From: JAWWPG01 sp033850885
GTDB taxonomy: Bacteria > Actinomycetota > Actinomycetes > Propionibacteriales > Nocardioidaceae
DNA length: 64,000 nt
Direction: 5' to 3'
Assembly (NCBI GenBank): GCA_033850885.1
Contig: JAWWPG010000039.1
Coordinates: 1 to 64,000, forward strand
Shown here: piece after piece, positions 48,361 through 57,308 of the stretch
How the letters are laid out: each line of letters starts with the position of its first letter
Position numbering within the stretch: the stretch's first letter is position 1
The notes under the pieces: generated by a model
Told to the model about the DNA's origin: nothing
Seen by the model: the letters and a program-made list of their open reading frames with translations, nothing else
Database searches by the model: none
Translations under genes and position numbers: made by a program

Positions 48361-51300
48361 TCAGGTGACCGTCAGGGAGTTCGCGAGAGTCCCGACGCCG
48401 AAGTCGGGGTTTGTCACCGTGACCGACCGGAGCCCCGTGGCCGCCTGAGACGTCGCGGTCACGACGGCGGTCATACTCGTGCTACTGACCCACGTCGTCT
48501 TGCCGACGGTCAGCCCCGCGCCCGACAGGGACACGGTAGCTCCCTTCACAAAAGCCGTTCCGGTCAACGTCACTGTCAGTGTGGCGCCGCGCGCGATCGA
48601 TGCGGGCGCCACCTTCGTGATGGTTGGACCCGTGTTCACGGTCAGACATCCGCTGCAGGTGACCCGACCCCCGTCGGGCTGTACGACGGTCACGTCCCGC
48701 GCGCCGGTCGCCGCGCCGGAGGTCACGCTCACCGCCAACGTCAGCGCGGTCGCACTCGTCGCCGTCACGGTATCGGTGACGCCCGAGCCCGAGACGGTGA
48801 CGATCGCTCCGCTGACGAACGAGTTGCCGTTCACCTTGACGACGGCTTGCTGAGCGCCCTGGCCGAGCGAGCTCGGCGCCAGACTGTTCACCTTCGGCCC
48901 GGCATGAACGGTCAGACAGCCGACGCAGGTCGCCGAGCGCTGGCCCGTTTGGCCCACCACCACATCGCGAACCCCCGCCGTGGCGGTTGCCGTGACGTTC
49001 ACGGTGACGGCCAGGCTGGTGCTGCTCGTCACTGAGACGGTATTCACGGCGACACCTGGAGCAGAGACGGTGACGGTCATGCCACTGGTGAAGCCCGACC
49101 CGGAGATGGTCAGTGGCTGGTTCACGGCACCCTGGCCCACCGCGGACGGCGACACGCCCGTGGCACGGAAGGCACTACCGAGCGTGATGGTCACCGCTGC
49201 ACTGGTGCCGACATTGCCCGCGCTGTCGGTCTGAGTGGCTTGCAGCGTGTACGTGCCATCGGCAAGCCCGGACACGTCCTTGGTCCAGGCTCCGGCCGAG
49301 ATCGGTGCTGTCACCGTCTTCGCTGGTGTGCCCGTCGCCGAGGAGCCGGCATAGACCCGCAGCGTCACCTGAGAGGCATCACGGGTGACTGTGCCGCCGG
49401 TGCCACTGGCGGTGAGCACCGAGGTAGTGATGGTGGCGCCGTTAGCAGGTTGAGTGATGGTGACAACCGGTGCGGTCGTGTCGATGGTGAACTTCACTGC
49501 CGCGGTTGTGCCGGTGTTGCCGGACGAGTCGGACTGAGTCGCCTGCGCGGTGTAGACACCGTCGCTCAGCCGCGACGCCACCACCGACCAGGCACCGCTG
49601 GCCACCGTCGCCGCAGCCGTCTGCACCGGAGTGCCGGTCGCGGTCGAGCCGGCATACAGCCGCAAGGTCACCAGGTTGGAGTCAGCCGCCGCCGTCCCCG
49701 CGGCACCACTGACCGTCGGCGTCGCCGTGCCGAGCACGGACCCGGCCGAGGGTGAGGTCAACGTCACCGCCGGAGCACTGGTCTTGATGATGAAGGTGAC
49801 CGCCGGGGACGTGCCCACGTTGCCTGAACCGTCGGTCTGAGCTGCCTGCAACGTGTACGTCCCATCGCTGAGGGCAGTCAGGTTGGTCGACCAGGTCCCA
49901 GCGCCGGCCACCGTCGCCGTCGCGGTCTGGGTGGGAGTGCCACTCGCCGTGGAGCCCGCATACACCGACAGCCGAACCGTGCTGGCATCACCAGCCGGGC
50001 TTCCGGTACCCGTCACCTGCGGCGTCACGGTGTTCAGGCTGGCGCCATTCGCCGGCGCGGTGATCGCCACCGTCGGGCCACTCGTGTCCACCGTGAATGT
50101 CGCCGTTGAGCTGGTGCCGGTGTTGCCGGAGGAGTCGGTCTGGGTGGCCTGCGCGGTGTACACGCCGTCGGTCAGCCGAGACGCCACCACCGACCAGGCA
50201 CCGTTTGCCACCGTCGCCACCGCCGTCTGAACCGGGGTGCCGGTCGCAGTCGACCCGGCATACACCTGCAACGTCACCTGGCTCGAGTCACCCGCCGCCG
50301 TCCCCGCCGCACCACTGACCGTCGGCGTCGCAGTCTTCACCGTCGATCCATCCGCCGGACTCGTCAACGTCACTGCCGGAGCACTGGTCTTGATGCTGAA
50401 GGTGACCGCCGGGGACGTCCCGACATTGCCGGAGCCGTCGGTCTGGGCCGCCTGCAACGTGTACGTCCCATCGCCGAGGGCAGTCAGGTTGGTGGACCAG
50501 GTACCGTCGCCGGCCACCGTCGCCGTCCCGGTCTGGGCCGGCGTACCGCTCGCCGTGGAGCCCGCATACACCGATACCCGCACGCTGCTGGCATCGACGG
50601 CCGAGCTGCCTGTACCCGCCACCTGCGGCGTCGCCGAGGTCAGCTTGGCACCAGCAACTGGCGCCGTGACCGTCACGGCCGGGCCACTCGTGTCCACGGT
50701 GAACGTCACCGGCGCACTCGTGCCTGTGTTGCCAGCCGAGTCGCTCTCACTCGCCTGGGTCGTGTACACACCGTCGGTCAACGCGGTGGAAACCGCGGTG
50801 GACCAGGCACCGTTGGCCACCGATGCCACAGCCGTCTGCAACGGGCTGCCAGTCGCCGTCGTCCCGGCGTAGATCCATGCCGTGACCTGGCTCGAGCCGT
50901 CTGCCGTCCCCGCGAGCGTAGGCTTCGCAGTCTTCACCGTCGCGCCGTCGGTTGGTTGCGCGATGGCAACGACCGGTGCGGTCGTGTCGACGGTGAAGCT
51001 CACCGGCGAGCTGGTGCCGGTGTTCCCGGAGGAGTCGGTCTGGGTCGCCTGCGCGGTGTACACGCCGTCGGTCAGCCGAGACGCCACCACCGACCAGGCA
51101 CCGTTTGCCACCGTCGCCACCGCCGTCTGCACCGGGGTGCCGGTCGCACTCGCTCCGGCATACACCTGCAACGTCACCTGGCTCGAGTCACCCGCCGCGG
51201 TCCCCGCAGCACCGCCGACCGTTGGCGTCGCGGAGCTCACCGTTGAGCCGTCGCCTGGGCTGGTCACGGTGACCGCGGGAGCGTTCGTCTTGACGCTGAA

Positions 51301-54300
51301 GGTGACTGCCGCGGACGTCCCCACATTGCCGGAACCGTCGGTCTGAGCCGCCTGCAACGTGTACGTCCCATCGCCCAGAGCAGTCAGGTTGGTGGACCAG
51401 GTACCGTCGCCGGCCACCGTCGCCGTCGCGGTCTGGACGGGCGTACCACTCGCCGTGGAGCCCGCATACACCGACACCCGCACGCTGCTGGCATCGACGG
51501 CCGCGCTCCCGGTACCCGCCACCTGCGGCGTCGCCGTGGTCAGCCTGGCCCCGTCCACCGGCGCAGTGACCGCCACCACGGGACCACTCGTGTCCACCGT
51601 GAACGTCACCGGCGCAGTCGTGCCCGTGTTGCCGGCCGAGTTGGACTGCGACGCAATGGCGGTGTAGGTGCCCGGGTTGAGAGCCGCCGGGTCGACCACC
51701 GACCAGCCACCAGTCACGACCGAGGCGCTCAGGGTCTGGACCGGCGTACCGGTCGCACTCGCACCGGCATAGACCTTGACAGTGACGGTCTGGGAGTCAC
51801 CGGAAGCGGTGCCTGCGGCTCCCGAGAACGTCGGGGTCGCGGACTTCACCGTTGACCCGTCGGCCGGACTCGTCAAGGTGACGGTCGGTGTCGGGGCTCC
51901 GTGACAGTTCGCGTTGCCCGAGTCGGTGAACGTACCGTCGGTGTCGTTCAGGAACCTCCAGCCGTAGCTTCCCGCGTGCAGCGTCATCTGCAGCACGCCG
52001 TGGGTGGTGTTGTTGAGCACCACGCTGGTGGCGAGCTGGGTCGCGGGTGTGTCCAAGCCCGCGCCTCCGGTGCCCGCGATGATCTCCCGGATGCCCAGGT
52101 TAGGGTCGGGGTTTCCGGCGCCGTCCATCGGCGTGAAGCGTTCATACCAGTGGGAGTCACCGTTCAGGACGACGTCGGTGCCGCCGGCGTATAAATCCTG
52201 CCAGATCTGTTGGTCGTAGCTGTGGCCGCCATTGGCCGCAGAGGAGAATCGCGGATTCTGGAAGTAGGCGAGCGTGCAGCTGTTGGCAGCATTGGCGGCC
52301 AGGTCGTTCTGCAGCCACTTCTCTTGGGCGCTGCCCGCCGTGCAGAAGCCTGGGCTGTCATCGCAGGGGCCGGTGTTCAACGCGATGACGTGCCACGATC
52401 CGAGGTTGTAGCTGTAGTAGCCCGTGGAGGGATCTCCCGCTCGGCTGCCGAAGTACTGGAAGTACCCGGCGCCGGGGGTGGCCGGACAGTCGGTGCCCCC
52501 ACTGGTGGCGTACTCCTTGTCGCCTGGGACCGGATAGGTGATCGACTTGTACCGACCCCACGTCGGGTCGTAGGACTGCATGAAGGCGTTGTAGCCGCCA
52601 CAGTTGTACTGGTCGTCGCCAATCGGCAGTACCGCGTCGGCGCCGACCAGGAGGTTCGACGTGCCTTTGGCGCGGCAGTCGGTGTTGGTGCCGTTTCCGC
52701 CGTTGAATGCCGGAGTCGTCGGATCGCAGGCGATATCCCCGGCAGCCGCGATCACCGGATCGGCATTGGACCCGACCTGGATGGTGGCAGTTTGCACCGC
52801 TTCAGAGTTGCCCGCATTGTCGACGGAGAAGAACTTCAGAGTCGTCGTCGTCTGCACCACCAGTGGCTCTGAGTAGACCTGACTAGAAGCGGTTGGGGTG
52901 GACCCGTCCGTCGTGTAGTACGTCGCTCGAACCCCGACACCGCCTGGGTCGGAGGCTACGAGGCTGGCGCGAAGCGAGCCACCGTACGGGCTGCCCTGAC
53001 ATGGCGCGCCGTTGCACAGGGCCGTCGTGGATGGCGGAGTGTTGTCCGAGCCGCTCATCGCCGAGCGCACGGTCTGCACGACCGCACCCGCTGGGGCGCC
53101 GCCGGGCTGACCGGCGTTCTGCAACCAGTCCATGAACGAGGCGAGCACCGAGTCCTGGACCGGCCCGAAGGTGGACATGCAGCTGCTCCAGTCGGCCGCA
53201 GCCTGGTCACACACCTGATGGAAGGTCATGGGGATCCATCCACCGCCATGCGCGGCGGCAGCGTTGACGTAGCTCTCGAGATCGGCCAGCGTCTTGGCGT
53301 TCGGCGCGTCCACGTCGATCGTCCGTAACGAGTAGGGATCCTTGGGTGGCATCGTTTCCGCCCACGGCGAACTGGGGCTCGTCGTCGTCGACGCCAGGCC
53401 CCCGCCTTGTCGGGCGGTCTGGAAACCACAGCTCTTGACGATGGACTCTGCGGTGGCGTTGACGGAGCCGAACGGGTAGGCGAAGGAGGCGGGGTCTGAG
53501 ATGCCGTTGTCGATCAGGTCCTGGCGGCCTCCGCAGACATCGGCGACCTTCTGGTCGTAGGTCGTGTTCGGATCGGTCAGGTTCATGTGTTCGCGACCGT
53601 GTCCCCCGATGTCGTTACCCTCGCTTTGCATCGTGCGGAGCTGGGCGTAGGACATACAGCAGGCGAAGGGTCCAGACGAGTCGCTGGTGATGACGTAGAT
53701 AGTTGCGTTCATGTTGTGCGACAGCAGCAACGGTCTCAGATACTTGTATTGGTTGAGGTACTGGTCATCGAAGGTGAGGGACACGACTGTCTTGTTCGGC
53801 ACCACCTGGAGCTGCTGGGACTGCGGCTGCTCGGCGTTGCCGGCCAGGTCGGTGGAGAAGAACCGAACGGTACTGGGCTGCGTGAGAGTGAACGGTCCGG
53901 AGTAGGTCAGGCTGGCGGTTGTCGGCGTTGAGCCGTCTGTCGTGTAGTAGGTCTGGTCTACGCCCCAGCCACCGGGGTTGTCGGTCGCGGTGAGCGCCAC
54001 GGTGACTTGCCCGGTGTACGGCGTGCTCGAGCAGGTCGCGCCGTTGCAGGTGATCGCGGTGGTGGGAGGCGTCGTGTCCGCGGACTGTTGCACCTGCAGA
54101 ACGGTGGTCTGGGTGGCCTCGACGTTGCCGGCGTTGTCCCAGGATCGATATTTCACCGTCTCGGAGCTGGTGACTGATAAGGGTTTGGTGTAGGTCGGGC
54201 TGGAGAGCGCGGGATCGCTGCCGTCAGTCGTGTAGTGGGTGGTGGCTACTCCGGTCCCGGTGTCGGTCGGCGCCAGTGCGACGCTGACCGTGCCGATGTA

Positions 54301-55263
54301 GGTGGTGGTGGCGCAAGCCGTGCCGTTGCAGGAGATGGTCGTGACGGGTGCGATGGTGTCGGCAGACGTCGCCGCTGCCCCGACCGTCTGGATCATCGTC
54401 CCGACCGGCGCGCCGCCACTCTGGCCGGCGGCCTGCAGCCAGCTGAGAAAGCTGTTCAGGTCCGCCAGCTCCACCCACCCGGACGAGCTGGTGCAGGTGG
54501 AGTAGTTGGTGGGATCGAGAGCTTGCGAGCAGACCTTGCCGAACCCGATGGGATCCCAACCGCCACCATGGGCCGCTGCGCCAGTGACAAGAGACTCCAG
54601 GTTGGCCAGGGTGATCTGGCCCGCAGGGGCATACGCGCGCAGGGCAAAGAAGTCCTTCGGTGGCAGCTTCTCGGCATACGTGGCACCGGTCGGCGATAGG
54701 CTGCCCGCAGTGCGCGCGTTGCCGTACCCGCAGTTCTTCACAATGCTCTCGGCGTTCGCATCGAAGGCACCGGAGGGGTAGGCGAAGCTGATCGGTGAGA
54801 AGCCGTGACTGATCAGGGCCTGCCGGTCGTTGCAGACCTCATCGATCTTGGCCTGGTTGTCCGTGCCGGTCTTCAGGTTCACCTTGCCGTCAACGGTCTT
54901 GCCGCCGACCTCATTGCCGGCAGCGGCGAGGGCGCTCAGCTGCGTCCACGACATCATGTTCTTCGAGGATCCGACCAGCCCACTGTTGACGAAGAAGGTG
55001 CCTGCCACGTTGTGCGGCTGGAGCGCCTGCTGGTACCCCAGCGTGTACTGGCTCAAGCTGTTGTTGTCGAACGTGAGCGACACCACCGTCGGGGCCGTCG
55101 CGGCCGACGCTGCGGGGAGCACCCCCAGCGTGCCCGCGACCAGCACGGCACCGACCGCCGCCTGCAACATCGACAGACGCCGGCCATGAGCAGAAGGCCG
55201 CCGGCTGCGCTTCGTGCCGTCGCTTCGCCGACCCCCCGTGGGTCCGCGGTGGATTGGGATCAT
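48361..55263 (-). CDS. Giant secreted multidomain protein: two deacetylase modules, metallophosphoesterase, Ig-like and IPT-like repeats
   Basis: About 2300 residues. The signal peptide is LQAAVGAVLVAGTLGVLPAA after a basic 30-residue N-region. Module order: deacetylase-like 1 (about 58-275), two chitobiase-C-like domains (305-385, 393-487), deacetylase 2 (490-714; TFDD, HGREH), a third chitobiase-C-like domain (737-829), and a calcineurin-like phosphoesterase (834-1121; GDIACD, GDDQYNCGG, NGDSHWYERF). Nine Ig-like repeats of about 100 residues follow (1124-2034), then three IPT/TIG-like repeats. Deacetylase 1 lacks the metal ligands. No LPxTG or transmembrane end is seen, so it is probably released or held by its repeats. 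The ATG follows GTGAGGGC. It lies inside the glycan cluster and may trim surface polysaccharide. Confidence 0.9.
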   Translation of the reverse strand: MIPIHRGPTGGRRSDGTKRSRRPSAHGRRLSMLQAAVGAVLVAGTLGVLPAASAATAPTVVSLTFDNNSLSQYTLGYQQALQPHNVAGTFFVNSGLVGSSKNMMSWTQLSALAAAGNEVGGKTVDGKVNLKTGTDNQAKIDEVCNDRQALISHGFSPISFAYPSGAFDANAESIVKNCGYGNARTAGSLSPTGATYAEKLPPKDFFALRAYAPAGQITLANLESLVTGAAAHGGGWDPIGFGKVCSQALDPTNYSTCTSSSGWVELADLNSFLSWLQAAGQSGGAPVGTMIQTVGAAATSADTIAPVTTISCNGTACATTTYIGTVSVALAPTDTGTGVATTHYTTDGSDPALSSPTYTKPLSVTSSETVKYRSWDNAGNVEATQTTVLQVQQSADTTPPTTAITCNGATCSSTPYTGQVTVALTATDNPGGWGVDQTYYTTDGSTPTTASLTYSGPFTLTQPSTVRFFSTDLAGNAEQPQSQQLQVVPNKTVVSLTFDDQYLNQYKYLRPLLLSHNMNATIYVITSDSSGPFACCMSYAQLRTMQSEGNDIGGHGREHMNLTDPNTTYDQKVADVCGGRQDLIDNGISDPASFAYPFGSVNATAESIVKSCGFQTARQGGGLASTTTSPSSPWAETMPPKDPYSLRTIDVDAPNAKTLADLESYVNAAAAHGGGWIPMTFHQVCDQAAADWSSCMSTFGPVQDSVLASFMDWLQNAGQPGGAPAGAVVQTVRSAMSGSDNTPPSTTALCNGAPCQGSPYGGSLRASLVASDPGGVGVRATYYTTDGSTPTASSQVYSEPLVVQTTTTLKFFSVDNAGNSEAVQTATIQVGSNADPVIAAAGDIACDPTTPAFNGGNGTNTDCRAKGTSNLLVGADAVLPIGDDQYNCGGYNAFMQSYDPTWGRYKSITYPVPGDKEYATSGGTDCPATPGAGYFQYFGSRAGDPSTGYYSYNLGSWHVIALNTGPCDDSPGFCTAGSAQEKWLQNDLAANAANSCTLAYFQNPRFSSAANGGHSYDQQIWQDLYAGGTDVVLNGDSHWYERFTPMDGAGNPDPNLGIREIIAGTGGAGLDTPATQLATSVVLNNTTHGVLQMTLHAGSYGWRFLNDTDGTFTDSGNANCHGAPTPTVTLTSPADGSTVKSATPTFSGAAGTASGDSQTVTVKVYAGASATGTPVQTLSASVVTGGWSVVDPAALNPGTYTAIASQSNSAGNTGTTAPVTFTVDTSGPVVAVTAPVDGARLTTATPQVAGTGSAAVDASSVRVSVYAGSTASGTPVQTATATVAGDGTWSTNLTALGDGTYTLQAAQTDGSGNVGTSAAVTFSVKTNAPAVTVTSPGDGSTVSSATPTVGGAAGTAAGDSSQVTLQVYAGASATGTPVQTAVATVANGAWSVVASRLTDGVYTAQATQTDSSGNTGTSSPVSFTVDTTAPVVAIAQPTDGATVKTAKPTLAGTADGSSQVTAWIYAGTTATGSPLQTAVASVANGAWSTAVSTALTDGVYTTQASESDSAGNTGTSAPVTFTVDTSGPAVTVTAPVAGAKLTSATPQVAGTGSSAVDASSVRVSVYAGSTASGTPAQTGTATVAGDGTWSTNLTALGDGTYTLQAAQTDGSGNVGTSPAVTFSIKTSAPAVTLTSPADGSTVKTATPTVSGAAGTAAGDSSQVTLQVYAGSTATGTPVQTAVATVANGAWSVVASRLTDGVYTAQATQTDSSGNTGTSSTATFTVDTSGPTVAITAPANGASLNTVTPQVTGTGSPAGDASTVRLSVYAGSTASGTPTQTATATVAGAGTWSTNLTALSDGTYTLQAAQTDGSGNVGTSPAVTFIIKTSAPAVTLTSPSAGSVLGTATPTVSGAAGTAAADSNLVTLRLYAGSTATGTPVQTAAATVASGAWSVVASRLSDGVYTAQATQSDSSGNTGTTAAVKFTIDTTAPVVTITQPANGATITTSVLTASGTGGTVTRDASQVTLRVYAGSSATGTPAKTVTAPISAGAWTKDVSGLADGTYTLQATQTDSAGNVGTSAAVTITLGSAFRATGVSPSAVGQGAVNQPLTISGSGFTSGMTVTVSAPGVAVNTVSVTSSTSLAVTVNVTATATAGVRDVVVGQTGQRSATCVGCLTVHAGPKVNSLAPSSLGQGAQQAVVKVNGNSFVSGAIVTVSGSGVTDTVTATSATALTLAVSVTSGAATGARDVTVVQPDGGRVTCSGCLTVNTGPTITKVAPASIARGATLTVTLTGTAFVKGATVSLSGAGLTVGKTTWVSSTSMTAVVTATSQAATGLRSVTVTNPDFGVGTLANSLTVT
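49500..51890 (-). repeat. Higher-order DNA repeat encoding Ig-like modules
   Basis: Near-identical DNA recurs with a 900-base offset: about 80 bases at 50147-50230 match 51047-51130 exactly, and 50440-50620 matches 51340-51520 closely. A second relation has a 600-base offset (49850-49980 to 50450-50580). Modules alternate between an A type (NLTALGDGTYTLQAAQTDG) and a B type (VVASRLTDGVYTAQATQTD), so two- and three-module blocks were duplicated. Not a CRISPR: the units are coding and in frame. Confidence 0.85.
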
Positions 55264-55712
55264 GGCCGCCCTCACGCCTAGGGACGTATCGAACCAACGC
55301 TGGCAGCTTCCGCCGGCAACCTGATACGTCAAGTTCTGGGAAAGTAGCATGCAGCCAGAAGGCGCAAACAATTATTTGGAAAAGGTCCCGCCACGGTAAC
55401 TATTCACCTCCCCGGTTTGTATCCCTCGTCGTACGTATCTCGGACGTGCGGCAAAGGATGACAGCATCGTTACTTTCTGGCGAAGATGCATCGTAACTCT
55501 GCAGCCCACGGCAGAAGCCCACGAATGCCACCGGAACCCCCGATGTCGCATTTGGGTAGCAACCTGTCCTGTGGGGCGGGTCGTGCAAGCGGTTTTGTTA
55601 ATCCACCGTCATCGCGCGCCCAGAGCGTGTTAGTTTCACCGTCAAGTTCACGAGAGCGCAAGCGAGACCGCTTGCGTCCTTATGCACCCTAAATGGGGGG
55701 AAGGCGCACATC
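55264..55712. other. Divergent intergenic region between the giant protein and the histidine phosphatase
   Basis: 449 bases with no gene recognised. An AT-rich patch at about 55330-55430 is a likely promoter zone for the giant gene. The right end holds a perfect hairpin (listed separately). Hallmarks of cyclic-di-GMP or cyclic-di-AMP riboswitches were looked for and not found. Confidence 0.45.
55657..55676. promoter_or_regulatory. Perfect hairpin CGCAAGCG-AGAC-CGCTTGCG
   Basis: 8-base perfect stem with a 4-base loop, ending 36 bases before the histidine phosphatase ATG. It has no T-run, so it is more likely an operator or 5'-UTR hairpin than a terminator. Confidence 0.5.
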
Positions 55713-56414
55713 ATGAAACAGCCGGGGACCACTTCGCCCCGCATGCTTGGAGGGGTAGAACACTCGTCGCTACCCTTGGAGCACGCAAGGGCTGACCGCA
55801 CGTCCGGCGCCTGCCGGCTCTACCTCGTCCGACACGGGACGACAACGATGAACGTCGAGAACCGCTACCGGGGCCGGCGTGACATCCCGCTCGACGCCCA
55901 GGGATACCAGGACGCGGTCGACGCTGCCCGAGTGTTGTCCGGAGTCGGGCTGGCCGCCGTGTACACCGGTCCCCTGCGTCGCACGATTGCGACGGCGCAG
56001 ATCATCGCGGACGAAGCACGAGTGCCCGATCTGCGCATCCTGCACGGGCTGAACAACGTCGACTACGGCGTCTGGGAGGGCATGACCGCGGAAGAGGCCG
56101 CGATGTTCGACCCGATCGCCTTCGACGACTACAAGAGTCATCCGGGTCGGGCATGCTGCCCGCATGGCGAAAGGCTCAAGGACGCGCAGAGGCGAATGAT
56201 TGAGGCCCTCCAGCTCATCGGCGCGCGGCACCCCGGCGAGGCAGTGGCGGCAGTGAGCCATGCCGTGATGATCCGGCTCGTCGTCGCCGAGCTGACCGGG
56301 AGCGAGGGGGAGGAATGGCGAATCCCTGTCGGCAGAGGCTCGCTGTGCCACTTCGCGCTCCAGGACGGAGAGATCACGCTGACCGAGCTGCCCAGCGGTG
56401 ACGACGTTGACTGA
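55713..56414 (+). CDS. Histidine phosphatase superfamily protein
   Basis: A 233-residue protein of the phosphoglycerate-mutase-like branch. A 30-residue N-terminal tail precedes CRLYLVRHGTTTMNVENRYR, with the catalytic RHG. YTGPLRRTIATAQIIAD holds the second Arg, GVWEGMTAEE the acid, and AVSHAVMIRLVVAEL the second His. Substrate may be a sugar phosphate or other small phosphoester. GGGGGAAGG lies about 10 bases before the ATG; a later in-frame start is possible since the tail is unusual. It is followed 57 bases later by the sulfotransferase. Confidence 0.87.
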   Translation: MKQPGTTSPRMLGGVEHSSLPLEHARADRTSGACRLYLVRHGTTTMNVENRYRGRRDIPLDAQGYQDAVDAARVLSGVGLAAVYTGPLRRTIATAQIIADEARVPDLRILHGLNNVDYGVWEGMTAEEAAMFDPIAFDDYKSHPGRACCPHGERLKDAQRRMIEALQLIGARHPGEAVAAVSHAVMIRLVVAELTGSEGEEWRIPVGRGSLCHFALQDGEITLTELPSGDDVD

Positions 56415-56471
56415 ACAACGGGTAACCGGGCGACGCCGCCCGCCGGACCATTGCGTCCATAGCTCCATGCG

Positions 56472-57308
56472 ATGAGCGCACCGATGACCGTGGCCGTGCT
56501 CCGACGACCACGTCATGTCTTTCGCACCCGGCTATCGGAGCACCCCAGCCTGTACCTGCCGGTGGCCCGTCGCCGGTACCCGGGTCCAAGCCCTGAGGTG
56601 ATCGGCCCGGAGACGGAGCTGGTCATCGACGGTTACACGCGATCCGCCACCACGTTCGCCGTGTACGCGCTCCAGCTGGCTCAAGTACGCCCGGTACGAC
56701 TCGCGCATCACTTGCATGCACCCGCGCAGCTCCTCGCGGCGGCCAAGAGAGGTGTGCCCACACTGGCGCTGATCCGGGAGCCGGAAGGTGCCGTCTTGTC
56801 GCACGTGGCCCGCGAGCCATGGGTCGACATGCGCGACGCCGCGGACGGATATGCACGGTTCTACGGGTGTCTGATGCCCTATCGCTCCCACTTCGTTGTC
56901 GGGGAGTTCGAGCAAGTCACGCATGACTTCGCCACCGTCGTTCGCAACCTCAACGATCACTTCAACCTCGCGTTGAACGAGTTCGAACCGACTGAAGCGA
57001 ACATGACCCAGTGCTTCGACCTGATGAAGGAACGTCCTCTGCTGTCCCAGGTGCTTCTGGGCTTCGAGTCCGGCACCGTCACCTTGGACGAGCTACAGGC
57101 CGAACGGCGGCGAGCTCGAAAGGCAGCTGCGACTCAAGCCGCACCGGTGACAAGCTCGGACTCCAACGCGTGGGTCCCGTCACAGGAGCGCTCGAAGCTC
57201 AAGGACGCCTTGCGCGACCAGTGGCGTGCTCGGAGCATGACAACGCTGCGCCTTCGAGCCGAGGCTGCTTACCGCGAGTTCGTGGCACCCGAAGCCGCAT
57301 TCGTGTGA
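56472..57308 (+). CDS. P-loop sulfotransferase-like protein
   Basis: A 278-residue protein. The PAPS 5'-phosphosulfate-binding loop is read as VIDGYTRSATTFAVYALQLA (about 52-71), where the usual RSGTT is RSATT. The 3'-phosphate segment is PTLALIREPEGAVLSHV (about 95-111), with Arg and Ser in the expected R-x2-P-x5-S pattern. A dimerisation-like region and an Arg/Lys-rich C-terminal helix follow. It would transfer sulfate from PAPS to a hydroxyl or amine, here plausibly a sugar of the glycan. PAPS can come from the Sat-CysC fusion at 40-42 kb. The acceptor is unknown and the family is variable. Confidence 0.72.
   Translation: MSAPMTVAVLRRPRHVFRTRLSEHPSLYLPVARRRYPGPSPEVIGPETELVIDGYTRSATTFAVYALQLAQVRPVRLAHHLHAPAQLLAAAKRGVPTLALIREPEGAVLSHVAREPWVDMRDAADGYARFYGCLMPYRSHFVVGEFEQVTHDFATVVRNLNDHFNLALNEFEPTEANMTQCFDLMKERPLLSQVLLGFESGTVTLDELQAERRRARKAAATQAAPVTSSDSNAWVPSQERSKLKDALRDQWRARSMTTLRLRAEAAYREFVAPEAAFV

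Noticed and set aside
48361..52000. Long runs of open frames on the plus strand and regular DNA repeats, considered as a CRISPR or a separate protein
   Set aside because: The regularity comes from the Ig-like coding modules of the minus-strand gene; units are about 300 bases, in frame, and not repeat-spacer arrays.
52377..54700. Plus-strand open frames opposite the deacetylase and phosphoesterase modules
   Set aside because: Shadow frames of the giant gene with biased Val/Ala/Arg composition and no family motifs.
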